A stretch of 64,000 bases of DNA from Achromobacter mucicolens (lineage in GTDB: Bacteria > Pseudomonadota > Gammaproteobacteria > Burkholderiales > Burkholderiaceae_B): NCBI RefSeq assembly GCF_902859725.1, contig NZ_CADIJP010000001.1, positions 248,001 through 312,000 on the forward strand. The letters run 5' to 3'. A program made the position numbers and the translations under genes. Every line of letters starts with the position of its first letter. The first letter of the stretch is position 1. The notes under the pieces are model-generated. The model did no database searches, was not told the DNA's origin, and saw nothing but the letters and a program-made list of their open reading frames with translations. Of this stretch, positions 51,208-61,818 are shown in pieces.

Positions 51208-52332
51208 TCATGCCATCTGGCTGAGGGTCTTGCGAAAACGCGCCAGGGATAGCGCAAACAGGACGGCGCCGATCAGCGCCAGCGCCAGGAAGGGTTGCCA
51301 TACGACGCTGATGCCCGCGCCGCGATAGAGGATGGCTTGGCCGAGCTCCACGAAATGCGTCGTGGGAGCGGCCAGCATGATGTTCTGCACGAAAGCCGGC
51401 ATGCTTTCGCGCGGCGTGGTGCCCCCGGACAGCATCTGCAGGGGCAACAGCACTAGTACGAGCAACATGCCGAATTGCGGCATGCTGCGTGCAAGCGTAG
51501 CCATGAAAATGCCCATCGAGGTCGTGGCGAACAGGTGCAGCGCCACGCCGGCCAGAAACAGCGCGACCGATCCTTCGATCGGCACGTGCAGCAGGCCCCG
51601 CACCACGAACGTCAACGATAGCCCAGCGGACGCCAGTACGACTAGCCCCATCGACCAGACCTTCGCGACCATGATCTCGGTGGGCGTGACGGGCATGACC
51701 AGCAGGTGCTCGATGGTCCCGTGTTCGCGCTCGCGGATCAGCGCGGCGCCGGTCAGGATGATGGACAGCATCGTGACGTTGTTGATGATCTCCATCAGCG
51801 CGCCGAACCACGACTGGGTGAGGTTCGGGTTGAATCGCATGCGCACCGCCAGTTCGACGGGCAGCTCGGTGGGCGCGCGATAGCGCCTGACGAACTCGTT
51901 GATCTCGTCGGTGATGATCTGCTGGATGTAGCTGCTGCCCGTGAATGCCTGGCTCATCCGGGTGGCGTCCACATTCAGCTGGATCTGCGCCGGCCGGCCA
52001 GCCAGCACGTCGCGCTGGAAATTGGGCGGGATGTTGACGGTAAACGTTTGGCGGCCTGCGTCCATGTTGGCGTCCGCCTGCGCCGGGGTCACAAGCTGCG
52101 GCGGCGTGAAGTGCGGCGGATAGAAGGCCGAGACGATGCGCGCGGACAGCGGCGACTGGTCTTCGTCCACGACGGCGATGGGCGCGTTGTGCAGCGTTTC
52201 GGGCACGGCGGTGGCCGCCGTGTAGATCATCAACGTGAACGACACGACGATCAGCACCAGCATCATCGGGTCGCGCGCCAGGCTCCAGAGCTCTTTCACG
52301 CCAAGGCGGTAGATGTTCGCCAGATGCCGCAT
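51208..52332 (-). CDS. ABC-2-type transporter permease (YhhJ-like)
   Basis: A 374-residue permease: N-terminal membrane segment (DPMMLVLIVVSFTLMIYTAA), a large periplasmic domain (residues about 45-175), then five membrane spans. The ABC-2 signature EREHGTIEHLLVMPVTP is present near residue 205. It is the partner of the RbbA-like ATPase fusion, whose gene ends 1 bp before it starts, and fits the YhhJ role in the YhiI-RbbA-YhhJ exporter set. Confidence 0.92.
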   Translation of the reverse strand: MRHLANIYRLGVKELWSLARDPMMLVLIVVSFTLMIYTAATAVPETLHNAPIAVVDEDQSPLSARIVSAFYPPHFTPPQLVTPAQADANMDAGRQTFTVNIPPNFQRDVLAGRPAQIQLNVDATRMSQAFTGSSYIQQIITDEINEFVRRYRAPTELPVELAVRMRFNPNLTQSWFGALMEIINNVTMLSIILTGAALIREREHGTIEHLLVMPVTPTEIMVAKVWSMGLVVLASAGLSLTFVVRGLLHVPIEGSVALFLAGVALHLFATTSMGIFMATLARSMPQFGMLLVLVLLPLQMLSGGTTPRESMPAFVQNIMLAAPTTHFVELGQAILYRGAGISVVWQPFLALALIGAVLFALSLARFRKTLSQMA

Positions 52333-52333
52333 G

Positions 52334-55069
52334 TCAGGTCTCCTGCTTTTTCAACAGCAGCGCCGCCGCGCCCAGGATGATGGGAATGGAGATCAGCAGC
52401 GGCCAGAACGAGGCGTAAAGGTCATGCAGCCCCAGCGCCTTGCTGAACACGCCGCGGCTGATGATGAGCATGTGGGTGGCGGGATAGACCTGTCCGATCA
52501 GCCGGCCCGCGCCTTCCAGCGACGACACCGGGTTGAGCAGCCCGGCAAACTGCACGGCCGGCACCAGGGTGCCGATCATCGTGAAGAACAGCGCGGCGAT
52601 CTGGCTGCGCGTGAACGTGGATGCCAATAACCCGATCGCGGTGGCCACCACGTTGTAGATCAGCGCGGCGAGCAATAGGGTGCCGAAGCTGCCCTTGATG
52701 GGCACGCCGAATAGCGTCACGGCAAGCAGCGCCATCAGCAGGAAATTCAGCATCGCCAGCGCGACATACGGCGCCTGCTTGCCCAGCAGGAATTCCAGCC
52801 GCGTCACCGGCGTGACGTAAAGATTGGTGATCGAGCCCAATTCCTTTTCGCGCACCACGGCCAGCGCCGTCAGCATGGCCGGCATCATCAGCAGCAGCAG
52901 CGGAATGACGGCGGGCACCATGGCGGGCAGGCTGCGCACATCGGGGTTGTAGCGAAACCGCGTCTCCACACTGACGGGAAGCTGCGCGCTGGCGCCCAGC
53001 CGCTCGCGTGCCTGCTGCGCCAGCCAGCCCTGGTGCATGCCCAGCACATAGCCGCGTATGGTCTCGGCCCGTTGCGGCATGGCCCCGTCGATCCAGACGC
53101 CGATCTGCGCGGGCTTGCCGCGCTCCACGTCGCGCGCGAAGCCCTGCGGAATCTCGATGGCCAGCGACAGCTCGCCGCTGCGCATGCGCGCGTCCAGGTC
53201 CGCGTAATCAGCGATGGGTGGATGTTCGATGAAGTAGCGGGACCCCGACAGATTCAGGCTGTAGTTTTGGCTGAGGCCCGTCTGGTCGCGGTCCATGACC
53301 GCATAGCGCAGGTCCTCGACGTCCAGGCTGATGCCGTAGCCCATCACGAACATCAGCAAGAGCGAGCCCAGCAGCGCCAGCGTGGCGCGCACGGGGTCGC
53401 GCTGCAGCTCCAGCGATTCGCGCCACATGTAGCTGAACGCGCGATGCAGGCTGAACCCGCGCCGCGCCGGCTGGGCGGGCGGGGCGGCGTCCTGGATGGG
53501 CGGCACCGCGCCCGTGTCGGCCGCGGTGCCGGCGCCCGCGTCGATCAGGTAGGCGATGAAGGCGGCTTCCAGCGAGCTTGCGCCGCGCAGGCGAATGATT
53601 TCGTCGGGCGCGGCGCTGACCAGCACCTTGCCCGCGTGCATCAGCGAAATGCGGTCGCATCGCTGGGCCTCGTTCATGAAGTGCGTGGAGATGAAGATCG
53701 TGACGTGATCCTTGCGGGCCAGTTCTATCAGCAGGTTCCAGAATCCGTCGCGCGCGACGGGATCCACCCCCGACGTTGGCTCGTCCAGGATGAGCAGCTC
53801 GGGTTTGTGCACCATGGCCACGGCAAGCGAAAGCCGCTGGCGCACGCCCATGGGCAGGTTCTGCGGCAGCGCGTCCAGCACGCCGTCCAGGCCGAAGCGC
53901 GCGACCATCTCTTGCACACGCGCGGGGATGTCGGCCTCGGGCACGTGGAACAGCCGCGCGTGCAGCACCAGGTTCTGCCGCACGGTCAGCTCGCCATACA
54001 GCGAAAAGGCCTGCGACATGTAGCCCACGCGCCGGCGCGTGTCGATGTTGCGCGGATCGACCTCCTCTCCGAATAAAAAGGCCTGGCCTTCGCTGGCGGG
54101 CAAGAGGCCTGTCAGCATCTTCATGGTGGTCGACTTGCCGCAGCCGTTCGAGCCCAGGAACCCGAAGATCTCGCCGCGCCGGATGCGGAAGTTGACGTGG
54201 TCCACGGCCACGAAGTCGCCAAAGCGCATGGTCAGGTCGCGTGCCTCGATGGCGATGCCGGCGTCCTCGTCCAGGGCCAGCGGCACGATCTCGACGGGTT
54301 TGTGGCCGCGCCGCTTTTGCTCGGGCAGCAGCGCAATGAAGGCCGCTTCCAGCGTCTGCGCGCCGGTGCGGTCCTGCAATTCGACGGGCGTGCCGGTGGC
54401 CAGCACGCGGCCGTCGTCCATGGCGATCAGCCAATCGAAACGCTGCGCCTCGTCCATGTAGGCGGTCGCCACGATCACGCTCATGCCGTGCCGCTGCGCA
54501 CGAATCTCGTTGATCAAATCCCAGAACTGCGCGCGCGCCAGCGGGTCCACGCCGGTCGTGGGCTCGTCCAGGATGAGCAGGTCAGGATCATGGATCAGCG
54601 CGCAGCACAGCCCCAGCTTCTGCTTCATGCCCCCCGACAGCTTGCCCGCGGGCCGGGACAGGAAGGCCGACAGGCCGGTGCTGCGGGTCAGGCTGTCGAT
54701 GCGGCGGCGGCGCTCGGCCGCGTCATGGCCGAACAGGCGGCCAAAGAACTGCAGGTTCTCTTCCACCGACAAGGTGGGGTAAAGGTTCTTGCCAAGGCCC
54801 TGCGGCATGTAGGCGATGCGCGGGCAGACGGCCTCGCGGTGCCTTCGGCTGGCCATGTCGCCGCCCAGCACCATGACCCTGCCCTGCTGCACGGCCCGCG
54901 CGCCCGCCACCAGTGCGAGCAGGCTGGACTTGCCCACCCCGTCGGGGCCGATCAGTCCCACCATGCGTCCGGCGGGAATATCCAGCGTGATGCCGTCCAG
55001 CGCCTGGGTCTTGCCATAGCGCAGGCCGACATCGGACAGCGAGGCGACGGGCGGGACGGCCGGGGACAT
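52334..55069 (-). CDS. rbbA: RbbA-like ABC exporter: ATPase-ATPase-permease fusion
   Basis: A 911-residue protein. NBD1: Walker [10 protein letters not shown] (41-49), signature LSGGM (144-148), Walker [14 protein letters not shown] (164-176), but the switch histidine is replaced (ATAYMDEA, A203). NBD2: Walker [10 protein letters not shown] (306-314), degenerate signature LPMGV (405-409), Walker [14 protein letters not shown] (425-437), intact H463 (STHFMNEA). Residues about 540-911 are an ABC-2 permease with [18 protein letters not shown]. coli RbbA (YhiH) was first described as ribosome-associated, but the permease domain and neighbours indicate an exporter. Its start shares a base with the HlyD stop. 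Confidence 0.93.
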   Translation of the reverse strand: MSPAVPPVASLSDVGLRYGKTQALDGITLDIPAGRMVGLIGPDGVGKSSLLALVAGARAVQQGRVMVLGGDMASRRHREAVCPRIAYMPQGLGKNLYPTLSVEENLQFFGRLFGHDAAERRRRIDSLTRSTGLSAFLSRPAGKLSGGMKQKLGLCCALIHDPDLLILDEPTTGVDPLARAQFWDLINEIRAQRHGMSVIVATAYMDEAQRFDWLIAMDDGRVLATGTPVELQDRTGAQTLEAAFIALLPEQKRRGHKPVEIVPLALDEDAGIAIEARDLTMRFGDFVAVDHVNFRIRRGEIFGFLGSNGCGKSTTMKMLTGLLPASEGQAFLFGEEVDPRNIDTRRRVGYMSQAFSLYGELTVRQNLVLHARLFHVPEADIPARVQEMVARFGLDGVLDALPQNLPMGVRQRLSLAVAMVHKPELLILDEPTSGVDPVARDGFWNLLIELARKDHVTIFISTHFMNEAQRCDRISLMHAGKVLVSAAPDEIIRLRGASSLEAAFIAYLIDAGAGTAADTGAVPPIQDAAPPAQPARRGFSLHRAFSYMWRESLELQRDPVRATLALLGSLLLMFVMGYGISLDVEDLRYAVMDRDQTGLSQNYSLNLSGSRYFIEHPPIADYADLDARMRSGELSLAIEIPQGFARDVERGKPAQIGVWIDGAMPQRAETIRGYVLGMHQGWLAQQARERLGASAQLPVSVETRFRYNPDVRSLPAMVPAVIPLLLLMMPAMLTALAVVREKELGSITNLYVTPVTRLEFLLGKQAPYVALAMLNFLLMALLAVTLFGVPIKGSFGTLLLAALIYNVVATAIGLLASTFTRSQIAALFFTMIGTLVPAVQFAGLLNPVSSLEGAGRLIGQVYPATHMLIISRGVFSKALGLHDLYASFWPLLISIPIILGAAALLLKKQET

Positions 55070-56136
55070 CAGGGCACCTTGACGTCAAGATAGGCGGGCC
55101 ATTGGGCATCCGGGTCCAGTTTCAGCCACGCCACGCCGGGCAGCCCTGTCTTGACCTGCGTCAGGTGGCGCCGCAGCAGGTCGGGGCTGATCTGCGCCTT
55201 GACGCGGAACATCAGCTTCTGGCGTTCGCTCGCGGTCTCGACGGTCTTGGGCGTGAATTGCGCGGTGCTGGCCACGAACGACACCGTGGCGGGGATGACA
55301 TATTCCGGCGCGGCATCCAGGATGATGCGCACGTCCTGGCCCAGCGCGACGCGGCCCGCGGCCTGCTCGGGCAGGAAGAACGTCATGTAGACGTCGGCCA
55401 GGTCGACCATGTTGAGCACCTTGCCGCCCGCGCCCAGGACCTCGCCCGGCTGCGTGACGCGGTATTGCACGCGGCCGGCGCGCGGGGCGCGCAGTTCGCT
55501 GTCGGCGATGTCGGCGTCGATGCGCGACACCGTGGCCTGCGCGGCCGCAATTGCCGATTGGGCGCCGACTTGCGCGGCCCGGGCCGCGTCGATGGCCGCG
55601 GCGGCTGCCGTGACCTGCGCACGGGCGGCGTTCACCGCCGCCTGCATGCTGCGCACGCGGGCGCGGTCATCGTCCAGTTCCTGGATCGACGAGGCGCCCT
55701 CCTTGGACAGCGTCTGCGAACGGGCCAGGCGCCGGCGCGCCGCGTCCAGCTCGCTTTCGCGCTGTACCACGACGGCTTCGGCGGCCCGTTTGTCGCTCTC
55801 GCGCTGCGCCACCTGCGCCGCCGCGCTGGCCGCACCATTGACCGCCTGCTGATGCTGCGCCCGCGCTTCCTCGCGCTGCGCCTGCAGCGTGTCGATCTGC
55901 ATGCGCGCCAGCGGCTGGCCCGCCGCGACGAAGTCGCCCTCCGTGACCAGCACTTCCTGCACGCGGCCCGCCAGCTTGGTGGCCACGTCGATCTCGGTGG
56001 CTTCGATCCGGCCGTTGCCGTTGACAAAGCCAGGTCCCGGCCCGGTGTCCGCCAGCATGCGCCAGCCGTAGTAGCCCGCGGCGGCGGCAACCACAAGGGC
56101 AATCAGGAAGACCAGTTTTCGTTTGGGTAGAGGCAT
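55069..56136 (-). CDS. HlyD/membrane-fusion adaptor protein (YhiI-like)
   Basis: ATG 56136 with AAGGAC upstream gives 355 residues; the open frame goes further but overlaps the next gene's region. One N-terminal membrane anchor ([18 protein letters not shown]), lipoyl-like strands ([36 protein letters not shown]), a long coiled coil (residues about 90-215) and a beta-barrel ([22 protein letters not shown]). It bridges the inner-membrane ABC pair and the NodT-type outer-membrane protein. Confidence 0.92.
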   Translation of the reverse strand: MPLPKRKLVFLIALVVAAAAGYYGWRMLADTGPGPGFVNGNGRIEATEIDVATKLAGRVQEVLVTEGDFVAAGQPLARMQIDTLQAQREEARAQHQQAVNGAASAAAQVAQRESDKRAAEAVVVQRESELDAARRRLARSQTLSKEGASSIQELDDDRARVRSMQAAVNAARAQVTAAAAAIDAARAAQVGAQSAIAAAQATVSRIDADIADSELRAPRAGRVQYRVTQPGEVLGAGGKVLNMVDLADVYMTFFLPEQAAGRVALGQDVRIILDAAPEYVIPATVSFVASTAQFTPKTVETASERQKLMFRVKAQISPDLLRRHLTQVKTGLPGVAWLKLDPDAQWPAYLDVKVP

Positions 56137-56179
56137 GTCGGCGTGTCCTTGATCTTTGGGCTTTTCAGCGTCGGGCCCG

Positions 56180-57685
56180 TCAGCGTTGGGCCGAGCCGGC
56201 GTCAGGCGCTTCAAGCGCCAGCGACCCCCCGCCCAGCGCGGCATACAGGCCGATGCGGCTGGACAGGAGCGCGCGGCGCGTTTCCACCAGCTGCTGCTGC
56301 GCGGCCAGCAGATCGCGCTTGGCGTCGAGCACTTCCAGGTACGGGGAGGCGCCATGGTCGTAGCGCAATTGCGCCAGGCGGGTGCGCTCGGCCTGCGCCG
56401 CCACCGTGGCGCGCAGCACGTCCACCTGTTCGGCCAGCCAGCGGCGCGACGCCAGCGCGTCGGACACGTCCCTGAATGCGCTTTGTATGGTCTGTTCGTA
56501 GCTGGCGACGGCCAGGTCCCGGCGCGCTTCGGTCAGGTCCAGCGTGGACTGCCGGCGGCCGGCATCGAAGATCGGCAGGTTGATGCTGGGCGCGAAATTC
56601 CAGGCGCGGCTTCCCCCCGCGAACAGTCCGTCAAGTTCGGCGCTGGCGGTGCCGAAGGCCCCGGTCAGCGTAATGCTGGGCAGAAAGGCGGCGCGGGCCG
56701 CGCCGATGTTGGCGTTGGCGGCCTTTAGCCGATGCTCCGCGGCCAGGATGTCGGGCCGGTCGGTCAGCAGGTCGGACGGCAGACCCGCCGGCAGGTCGCG
56801 CATCACGGCCTCGTCATTGAGCCGCGCCGGACCGGCGGGCAGATCCAGCGGCGCACCCACCAGCAATTCCAGGGTGTGCGCCTGCGCGGCGCGTGAACGT
56901 TCCAGCTCCGTGCCCAATGCCTTGGCCTGCTGCCACAGCGTCTCGACCTGCGTCAGGTCCAGCTTCGAGATGGCGCCTTCCTCGAAGCGGCGGCGGAAGA
57001 TGCGCAGCGATTCCGCGCGCGAGTCGATGGTCTCGCGGGTGAGTTCCAGGCGCTCGTCCAGTTCGCGCAGCCGCAGGTAGCCGTCCGCCACCTGGGCGAT
57101 CAGGCTCAGCGTGGCCGCCTGGGCCGCCGCCTGCGTCGATAGATAGTTTTCCAGCGCCGCATCGCTGAGGCTGCGCACCCGTCCCCAGAAATCCAGTTCC
57201 CAGGTCGCCATGCCCAGGCCGACCTGATACTGGCTGGAAACCTGCGGCTGGCCCGTCACGTTCAGGTCGCCCGGTACGCGCGCCCGCGAGCCTTGCGCCT
57301 GCACGCCCACGGTGGGGAACTGGTCGGAACGTTGGATGCCGTACAGCGCCCGCGCTTCCTCGACCCGCAGCAACGCCGCGCGCAGGTCGCGGCTGTTTTC
57401 CAGCGCGGTGGCGATCAGGCCTTGCAGCGCGGGGTCGGGAAAGTAGGACTGCCAGGCGATGCGGGCGGCGGCGGGCGCGGCGATGGACGCGGGGGCCGCC
57501 GCGGGCAGGGCGGCGTCCGGCGTGCAGGCTGGCGGCTGGCTGTCGCGGGGATATGCCTGCGGCACCGGCAAGGCAGGGCGTTGGTATTCGGGCGCGAGCG
57601 AGGTGCAGCCGGCGGCCATCAGCAGCGTCAGGGCGGCGGCGGCTAGACGAGGAGGTATCGAAGCGGAAAACGCGGTTGCTGTCAT
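56180..57685 (-). CDS. NodT-family outer-membrane efflux lipoprotein
   Basis: ATG 57685 gives 501 residues. The lipobox is MAAGC with C27. The body has the TolC-type repeats ([20 protein letters not shown] and [20 protein letters not shown]) and the [20 protein letters not shown] strand. It is the first gene of the exporter operon and makes a complete trans-envelope pump with the HlyD and RbbA proteins. An FNR-type box and a TetR gene are upstream. Confidence 0.93.
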   Translation of the reverse strand: MTATAFSASIPPRLAAAALTLLMAAGCTSLAPEYQRPALPVPQAYPRDSQPPACTPDAALPAAAPASIAAPAAARIAWQSYFPDPALQGLIATALENSRDLRAALLRVEEARALYGIQRSDQFPTVGVQAQGSRARVPGDLNVTGQPQVSSQYQVGLGMATWELDFWGRVRSLSDAALENYLSTQAAAQAATLSLIAQVADGYLRLRELDERLELTRETIDSRAESLRIFRRRFEEGAISKLDLTQVETLWQQAKALGTELERSRAAQAHTLELLVGAPLDLPAGPARLNDEAVMRDLPAGLPSDLLTDRPDILAAEHRLKAANANIGAARAAFLPSITLTGAFGTASAELDGLFAGGSRAWNFAPSINLPIFDAGRRQSTLDLTEARRDLAVASYEQTIQSAFRDVSDALASRRWLAEQVDVLRATVAAQAERTRLAQLRYDHGASPYLEVLDAKRDLLAAQQQLVETRRALLSSRIGLYAALGGGSLALEAPDAGSAQR

Positions 57686-57807
57686 GCGGCGGGTCTCCGG
57701 CTCGGGGGGCGGAAGCGTCTTGCGCGCGGCAGGCTTTTGGCCTTGCGGCACGGACGGTTCCGGCGCCAGGGCGTGTGCCTATTGTGCCCATCCGGCCGCA
57801 AATTTCC

Positions 57808-57842
57808 TTGACGCGAATCAATTTAGCGACTGACTGGTCGGT
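57808..57842. promoter_or_regulatory. Near-consensus FNR/ANR box and TetR-type palindrome in the exporter promoter
   Basis: TTGAC-GCGA-ATCAA (57808-57821) matches TTGAT-N4-ATCAA with one substitution. It lies about 123 bp upstream of the efflux lipoprotein start and 58 bp before the TetR start. Next to it is an imperfect palindrome ACTGACT-GGTCGGT (57829-57842), a plausible operator for the divergent TetR protein. Together they suggest control by oxygen limitation and by a ligand. Both assignments are by eye. Confidence 0.6.
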
Positions 57843-57879
57843 ATGTAATGGGCGCATCGTGACCCTGGAGCAATCAGAC

Positions 57880-58521
57880 ATGGACAGGCCGCGCACTCGC
57901 CTGCCGCCGCCGGTACGGATCGGCCAGATCCTGGACGCCGCGCTGCGGGAATTCTCGCGGGCGGGCTACTCGGGCACGCGCATGGACGACATCGCGTTGC
58001 GCGCCGGCGTGTCCAAGGGCGGGCTGTACGCGCATTTCGCAAGCAAGGAAGCCATCTTCGAGGCGCTGCTGGAACGCCACCTCGCGCCCGCGCCGCTCGA
58101 TATCCCGGCCATCGTCGACAGCGCCGCCTCGGTGCAGGCGTTGGCCGAGCGCATTGCTGATCATCTGCATGAAAGCCTCGCCAATCCCGCCATGATCAGC
58201 ACGCTGCGTCTGCTGCTTGCCGAAAGCGGCAGGGTGCCGCATCTGGCGGCGCGCTGGCGACACGAAACCGCCGAGGCGCAGCTTGCCGACCTGGGCCGTC
58301 TGCTGGCGCTGGCCCGCCGGCGGGGGCTGTGCCGCGACAGCGTCACGCTGCGCGAACCCTGGCTGCTGCTGGCGCCGGTGGTGCACGCCGTGGTCATGGC
58401 CGCGCTGCTTGGGCCGGACGACGAGCTTGGCCTCGCGGCGCGCCGCGACGCCCACGTGGCGATGATCGTCGAACTGTTGGCCCCGGCGGCCCGGCAGCGG
58501 CGGGCTGCACGCAGTTCTTGA
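57880..58521 (+). CDS. TetR/AcrR-family transcriptional regulator
   Basis: ATG 57880 (GGAG about 10 nt upstream) gives 213 residues; a GTG at 57859 is an alternative adding seven. The HTH reads ILDAALREFSRAGYSGTRMD, then IALRAGVSKGGLYAHFASKE. The C-terminal ligand domain is helical. It is divergent from the exporter operon and probably represses it. Confidence 0.92.
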   Translation: MDRPRTRLPPPVRIGQILDAALREFSRAGYSGTRMDDIALRAGVSKGGLYAHFASKEAIFEALLERHLAPAPLDIPAIVDSAASVQALAERIADHLHESLANPAMISTLRLLLAESGRVPHLAARWRHETAEAQLADLGRLLALARRRGLCRDSVTLREPWLLLAPVVHAVVMAALLGPDDELGLAARRDAHVAMIVELLAPAARQRRAARSS

Positions 58522-58595
58522 CGCCGCGCCGCGCATGGTGTCCCATCGCATCGATGCACCCGCACTAATGGCCCCTTTACTGCTGCGGAGACCCC

Positions 58596-60206
58596 TTGCC
58601 GACATCAGGCCTGATGGAACGCGTACCGTCGTGGCGTTATCTGCCCGTGGCCCTGGCGCTGGTGCTGCCGGTGATCGCGTGCGTGGCCTGGACCTGGTGG
58701 CATGCCCAGAAGGAACAGCGCCATGACGCCGAGTCGGCCGCGCGCATCGTTCAAGTCCAGACGCAGCACATCCTGACGCAGTCCTGGGAACTTCTGGACC
58801 GCGTGGCGCCGCTGACCGCCCTGTCCTGCGACGAGGCGCTGCCCGATCTGCAACGCTGGGGTTCGCTGAACCCGTATGTCCGGTCCCTGGTGCTGGTGCG
58901 CGGCGAGCGCATCTATTGCTCGTCGGCGGTCGGCAAGGTCGATTACGCGGTGTCGGAATTTCGCAGATGGTCGGTGGGCGGGTCCCCGGACCGCTGGCTC
59001 ATCACGGTGGCCGGAACTCCGCTGGCGCCGGAACGTCCCGCCGTTCTGTTGGGCCGGCCCGGGGTCGAAGGCCACAGCGCGGTCGTGGTGGTCGACGGCC
59101 GGTACGTGCAGGATCTGCTGAACGCGCTATCCAATCTGCGCGATTACCAGATCGAGGTGCAGGTAGGCGAGGGCGGCGTGCCCATCCACAACGATCGCAA
59201 GGGGGCAGCGGGCGCGCCCCGCGAAGTGATCTACACCGAGACGACGAACCCCGACGGCCGCGCACCGGTCACCCTCAGTGTCAGCGCGCCGGCCGAAGCG
59301 GTCGTGCAGGCGTGGCAGCAACTGCTGATGACCTACCTGCCCGCCGCGGCGCTGCTCGGCCTCGGCCTGGCCGTGGCGGCATTTCGCCAGCAGGTCAACC
59401 GCCAGTCCTTCAAGGAACAGTTGCGCCGCGCCATCGTTGCCGACGAATTCCGGGTGCATTACCAGCCGGTATACGGCCATGCGGTGGGCCAGTGCAGCGG
59501 GGTAGAGGCCTTGTTGCGCTGGGAGCGGCCTGGCGTGGGCGCCGTGCGGCCCGACGTCTTCATCGCCGCCGCCGAAACCAATGGCATGATCGTCCCGCTG
59601 ACGCGCCATCTGTTCGCGCTGATCGAGCGGGACATGCGCGACTGGGACACGCCGCGCGGCTTTCATGTCGGCGTCAATATCGCCGCCGCGCACTTGTCCT
59701 GCCCCGAATTCACCGCCGACATCGAGCGCTTTGCCGCCAACATCGCCCAGCGTGAACCGACCTTGGTGCTGGAGATCACCGAACGCAGCCTGGTCACCGA
59801 CGACGGGCAGGCCCGGCGCAATATCGAGGCCTTGCGCGCGCAGGGCGTGCGCGTGGCCATCGACGATTTCGGCACCGGCCATTGTTCGCTGTCGTATCTG
59901 CAGCGGTTTCCGGTGGACTACCTGAAGATCGACAAGGGGTTCGTGCATGCCATCGAACCCACGGGCGAAGACGCGCCGGTGCTGGACGTCATCATCACAC
60001 TCGCGCACCGGCTGGGTTTGGCCGTGCTGGCCGAAGGCGTCGAAACCGACCTGCAGTTCCGCTATCTCAGCGGCCGCGGCGTGGCGTTCATCCAGGGCTA
60101 CCTGTTTGCGCGGCCCATGCCGTCGGATCAATTCGTGGCGTGGTATGCCCGGCACGCGCCGTTGGGCGAGCCGCAACTGCGTTCAAGCGGGTTTGGCATC
60201 GGTTGA
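58596..60206 (+). CDS. CSS-motif sensor c-di-GMP phosphodiesterase (EAL domain)
   Basis: TTG 58596 has CGGAG 5-9 nt upstream; ATG 58614 is an alternative. The protein is 536 residues: membrane span about 17-36, a periplasmic CSS-motif domain with C108-S109-S110 and C78, a second span about 246-264, then an EAL domain. Catalytic residues are intact: E304-A-L, N361, E393, DDFGTG (423-428), K444 and E480 followed by QGYLFARP. This is the PdeC-type architecture, in which periplasmic redox state controls c-di-GMP hydrolysis. Its 3' end overlaps the convergent channel gene by 24 bp. Confidence 0.94.
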   Translation: MPTSGLMERVPSWRYLPVALALVLPVIACVAWTWWHAQKEQRHDAESAARIVQVQTQHILTQSWELLDRVAPLTALSCDEALPDLQRWGSLNPYVRSLVLVRGERIYCSSAVGKVDYAVSEFRRWSVGGSPDRWLITVAGTPLAPERPAVLLGRPGVEGHSAVVVVDGRYVQDLLNALSNLRDYQIEVQVGEGGVPIHNDRKGAAGAPREVIYTETTNPDGRAPVTLSVSAPAEAVVQAWQQLLMTYLPAAALLGLGLAVAAFRQQVNRQSFKEQLRRAIVADEFRVHYQPVYGHAVGQCSGVEALLRWERPGVGAVRPDVFIAAAETNGMIVPLTRHLFALIERDMRDWDTPRGFHVGVNIAAAHLSCPEFTADIERFAANIAQREPTLVLEITERSLVTDDGQARRNIEALRAQGVRVAIDDFGTGHCSLSYLQRFPVDYLKIDKGFVHAIEPTGEDAPVLDVIITLAHRLGLAVLAEGVETDLQFRYLSGRGVAFIQGYLFARPMPSDQFVAWYARHAPLGEPQLRSSGFGIG

Positions 60207-61403
60207 AGGCTTGGCGAAGAACAGGTCGGTGATGGCCTGGCTGTCCATGGGCTCGCCGTTGATCGCGCGGGTCAGCAATTCCGCGCCCAGCAGTTGCACC
60301 GAGAACACCAGGTCGGGCTGCACCCGGCGGATCTTTTCGAGATGCTTGCTGGTGTTGACCAGCGCCACGGTCTTGGCGCCGTCCGCACCGGTCGCTTCCT
60401 TGGCGGCCAGCACGATGAACGCGTTCTCGGCGTCGTCATCGCGCAGCGCCAGCACATAGCGCGCCCGCGCCACGCCCGCCACGTGCAGCACGTCCACGCT
60501 CGAGGGGTCGCCTTCGATCAGGTCGGTGGCGGCGGGGTAGTCGTGCGCCACGCCGGTCGGGACGATGACGGTGACTTCTTCGTTGCGGCTGCGCAGGCCC
60601 TGGTAGACGCTCAACGCGAGGGGCGTGGCGCCGGCGATGATGATGTGGTTCTTTCTCATGGCCGAGGAAAACCTGCCTTTGACGAGCCGTTTCAGGTTGC
60701 CGCCGATCACCGGGCCGGCGATCGCGCTGACGGAGGTTGCGAAGACGGTGATGCCGAGGATGATAATCGACGCGGTGAACAGCCGCGCCGTGCCGCTGTG
60801 CGGCGTGATGTCGCCATAGCCCACCGTGGACATCGAGACGATCGAAAAGTAGAGCGCGGTGCCGGCATCCAGGATGGGCGGATTGAATTCGTTGCCCAGG
60901 TAGAGCGTGCCGAACACGGCGTAGATCATCAGCGACAGCACGCTCACCAGGGCGAAGAGCGACCCGGCCGTCACGCTGGCGCGGTCGAAGCGGCGCCAGT
61001 AGGCCACCAGCGCAATCACGAGCACCAAGGTATAGATGCCCAGTCCCGCGCGGCCGCCATCGCCCAGGATGGCGAACGTGCCGATGCCGATCAGCAGCAC
61101 CAGCGAGAACGCCCACGCAATGCGCGCTTTCAGGATCAGGCCCAGCGCAATCACCTGCAGGCCCACGCCAAGCACCAGGCGGGGAATCTCCAGCAACCCG
61201 ACCACGCGCATGATCTCGTGCCAGTTGTCCAGCGCAAGCCAGAACGAATATTCGCGAGCGCGGACTTCGCGCAGCACCGGGTGCATGAAGGCGTATCCAT
61301 CCAGCGCCACCAGGAAGGCGAGGCACCAGTTCGGCGGGAAGAACGCCAATATCTTACGGAGCCGATGGCGCAGGGGAGGCTGGGGCAGGGGCATCGAGGG
61401 CAC
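60183..61403 (-). CDS. Potassium channel with TrkA-N/RCK-like domain (Kch type)
   Basis: A 406-residue protein with GTG start at 61403 (AGGAAG close upstream); ATG 61394 is possible. Six hydrophobic segments precede the pore helix and selectivity filter STVGYGD (192-198). The C-terminal cytoplasmic half is a Rossmann-like RCK domain (NHIIIAGATPLALSVYQGLR, LIEGDPSSVDVLHVAGVARA), though the nucleotide loop GATPLAL departs from GxGxxG. It resembles E. coli Kch and YbfE-like channels. It is convergent with and overlaps the EAL gene. Confidence 0.92.
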   Translation of the reverse strand: MPSMPLPQPPLRHRLRKILAFFPPNWCLAFLVALDGYAFMHPVLREVRAREYSFWLALDNWHEIMRVVGLLEIPRLVLGVGLQVIALGLILKARIAWAFSLVLLIGIGTFAILGDGGRAGLGIYTLVLVIALVAYWRRFDRASVTAGSLFALVSVLSLMIYAVFGTLYLGNEFNPPILDAGTALYFSIVSMSTVGYGDITPHSGTARLFTASIIILGITVFATSVSAIAGPVIGGNLKRLVKGRFSSAMRKNHIIIAGATPLALSVYQGLRSRNEEVTVIVPTGVAHDYPAATDLIEGDPSSVDVLHVAGVARARYVLALRDDDAENAFIVLAAKEATGADGAKTVALVNTSKHLEKIRRVQPDLVFSVQLLGAELLTRAINGEPMDSQAITDLFFAKPSTDAKPA

Positions 61404-61818
61404 AAGCTTCCTATATCAATATGGTATGGAAGACTATCAACAAAGAATTACTGCAAACGCGTCCGAGGTCATAAACTTTCCTCATCAGGCGGCTATCCGG
61501 AAGGAACACCGCCGATATGGCAGTAAAGCCTACCAGCAGTCAGGGTGGACGCATTGCCAGGCGTTGATCACGTTGCAGCCAGTGCAGGGACTAGAGACCC
61601 GGCGCGGGCAACGGTTGGACCGTGCGTGAGTAGTATGAGGCACGAATGTTGGAATCGCGTGATCCAGGTAGAAGGCATCGGTGCCGGCCGATGACTCCGG
61701 GTTCACGTGTTGTTTTAGCGCGGCGTCTTACCCTTCGGGGGCAGCGCCGCGTTTTTTTCGCCCGGCGATTCGTGCCGGGCTACCCTTGCAGGCACGCGTG
61801 GCGCGTCCGCTGCTTCGG
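61404..61818. other. 415-bp gap between channel and response-regulator genes
   Basis: No convincing protein gene. The left part carries the promoter region of the minus-strand channel gene. The right part holds a plus-strand terminator (61719-61758) and a second hairpin GCCCGGC/GCCGGGC (61760-61780). An open frame reaching in from 61036 on the plus strand is the antisense shadow of the channel gene. The terminator has no plus-strand gene in front of it. Confidence 0.55.
61719..61758 (+). terminator. Intrinsic terminator without an assigned gene
   Basis: Outer stem CGCGGCG/CGCCGCG (61719-61725 and 61745-61751), inner CCC-TTCG-GGG tetraloop hairpin (61731-61740), then seven T (61752-61758). 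It is good terminator geometry on the plus strand. Nothing recognisable is transcribed towards it, so an unannotated small RNA or read-through control is possible. Confidence 0.75.

Noticed and set aside
61036-61629. Plus-strand 197-codon gene
   Set aside because: Most of it is antisense to the potassium channel gene and the rest lacks a start signal or domain.
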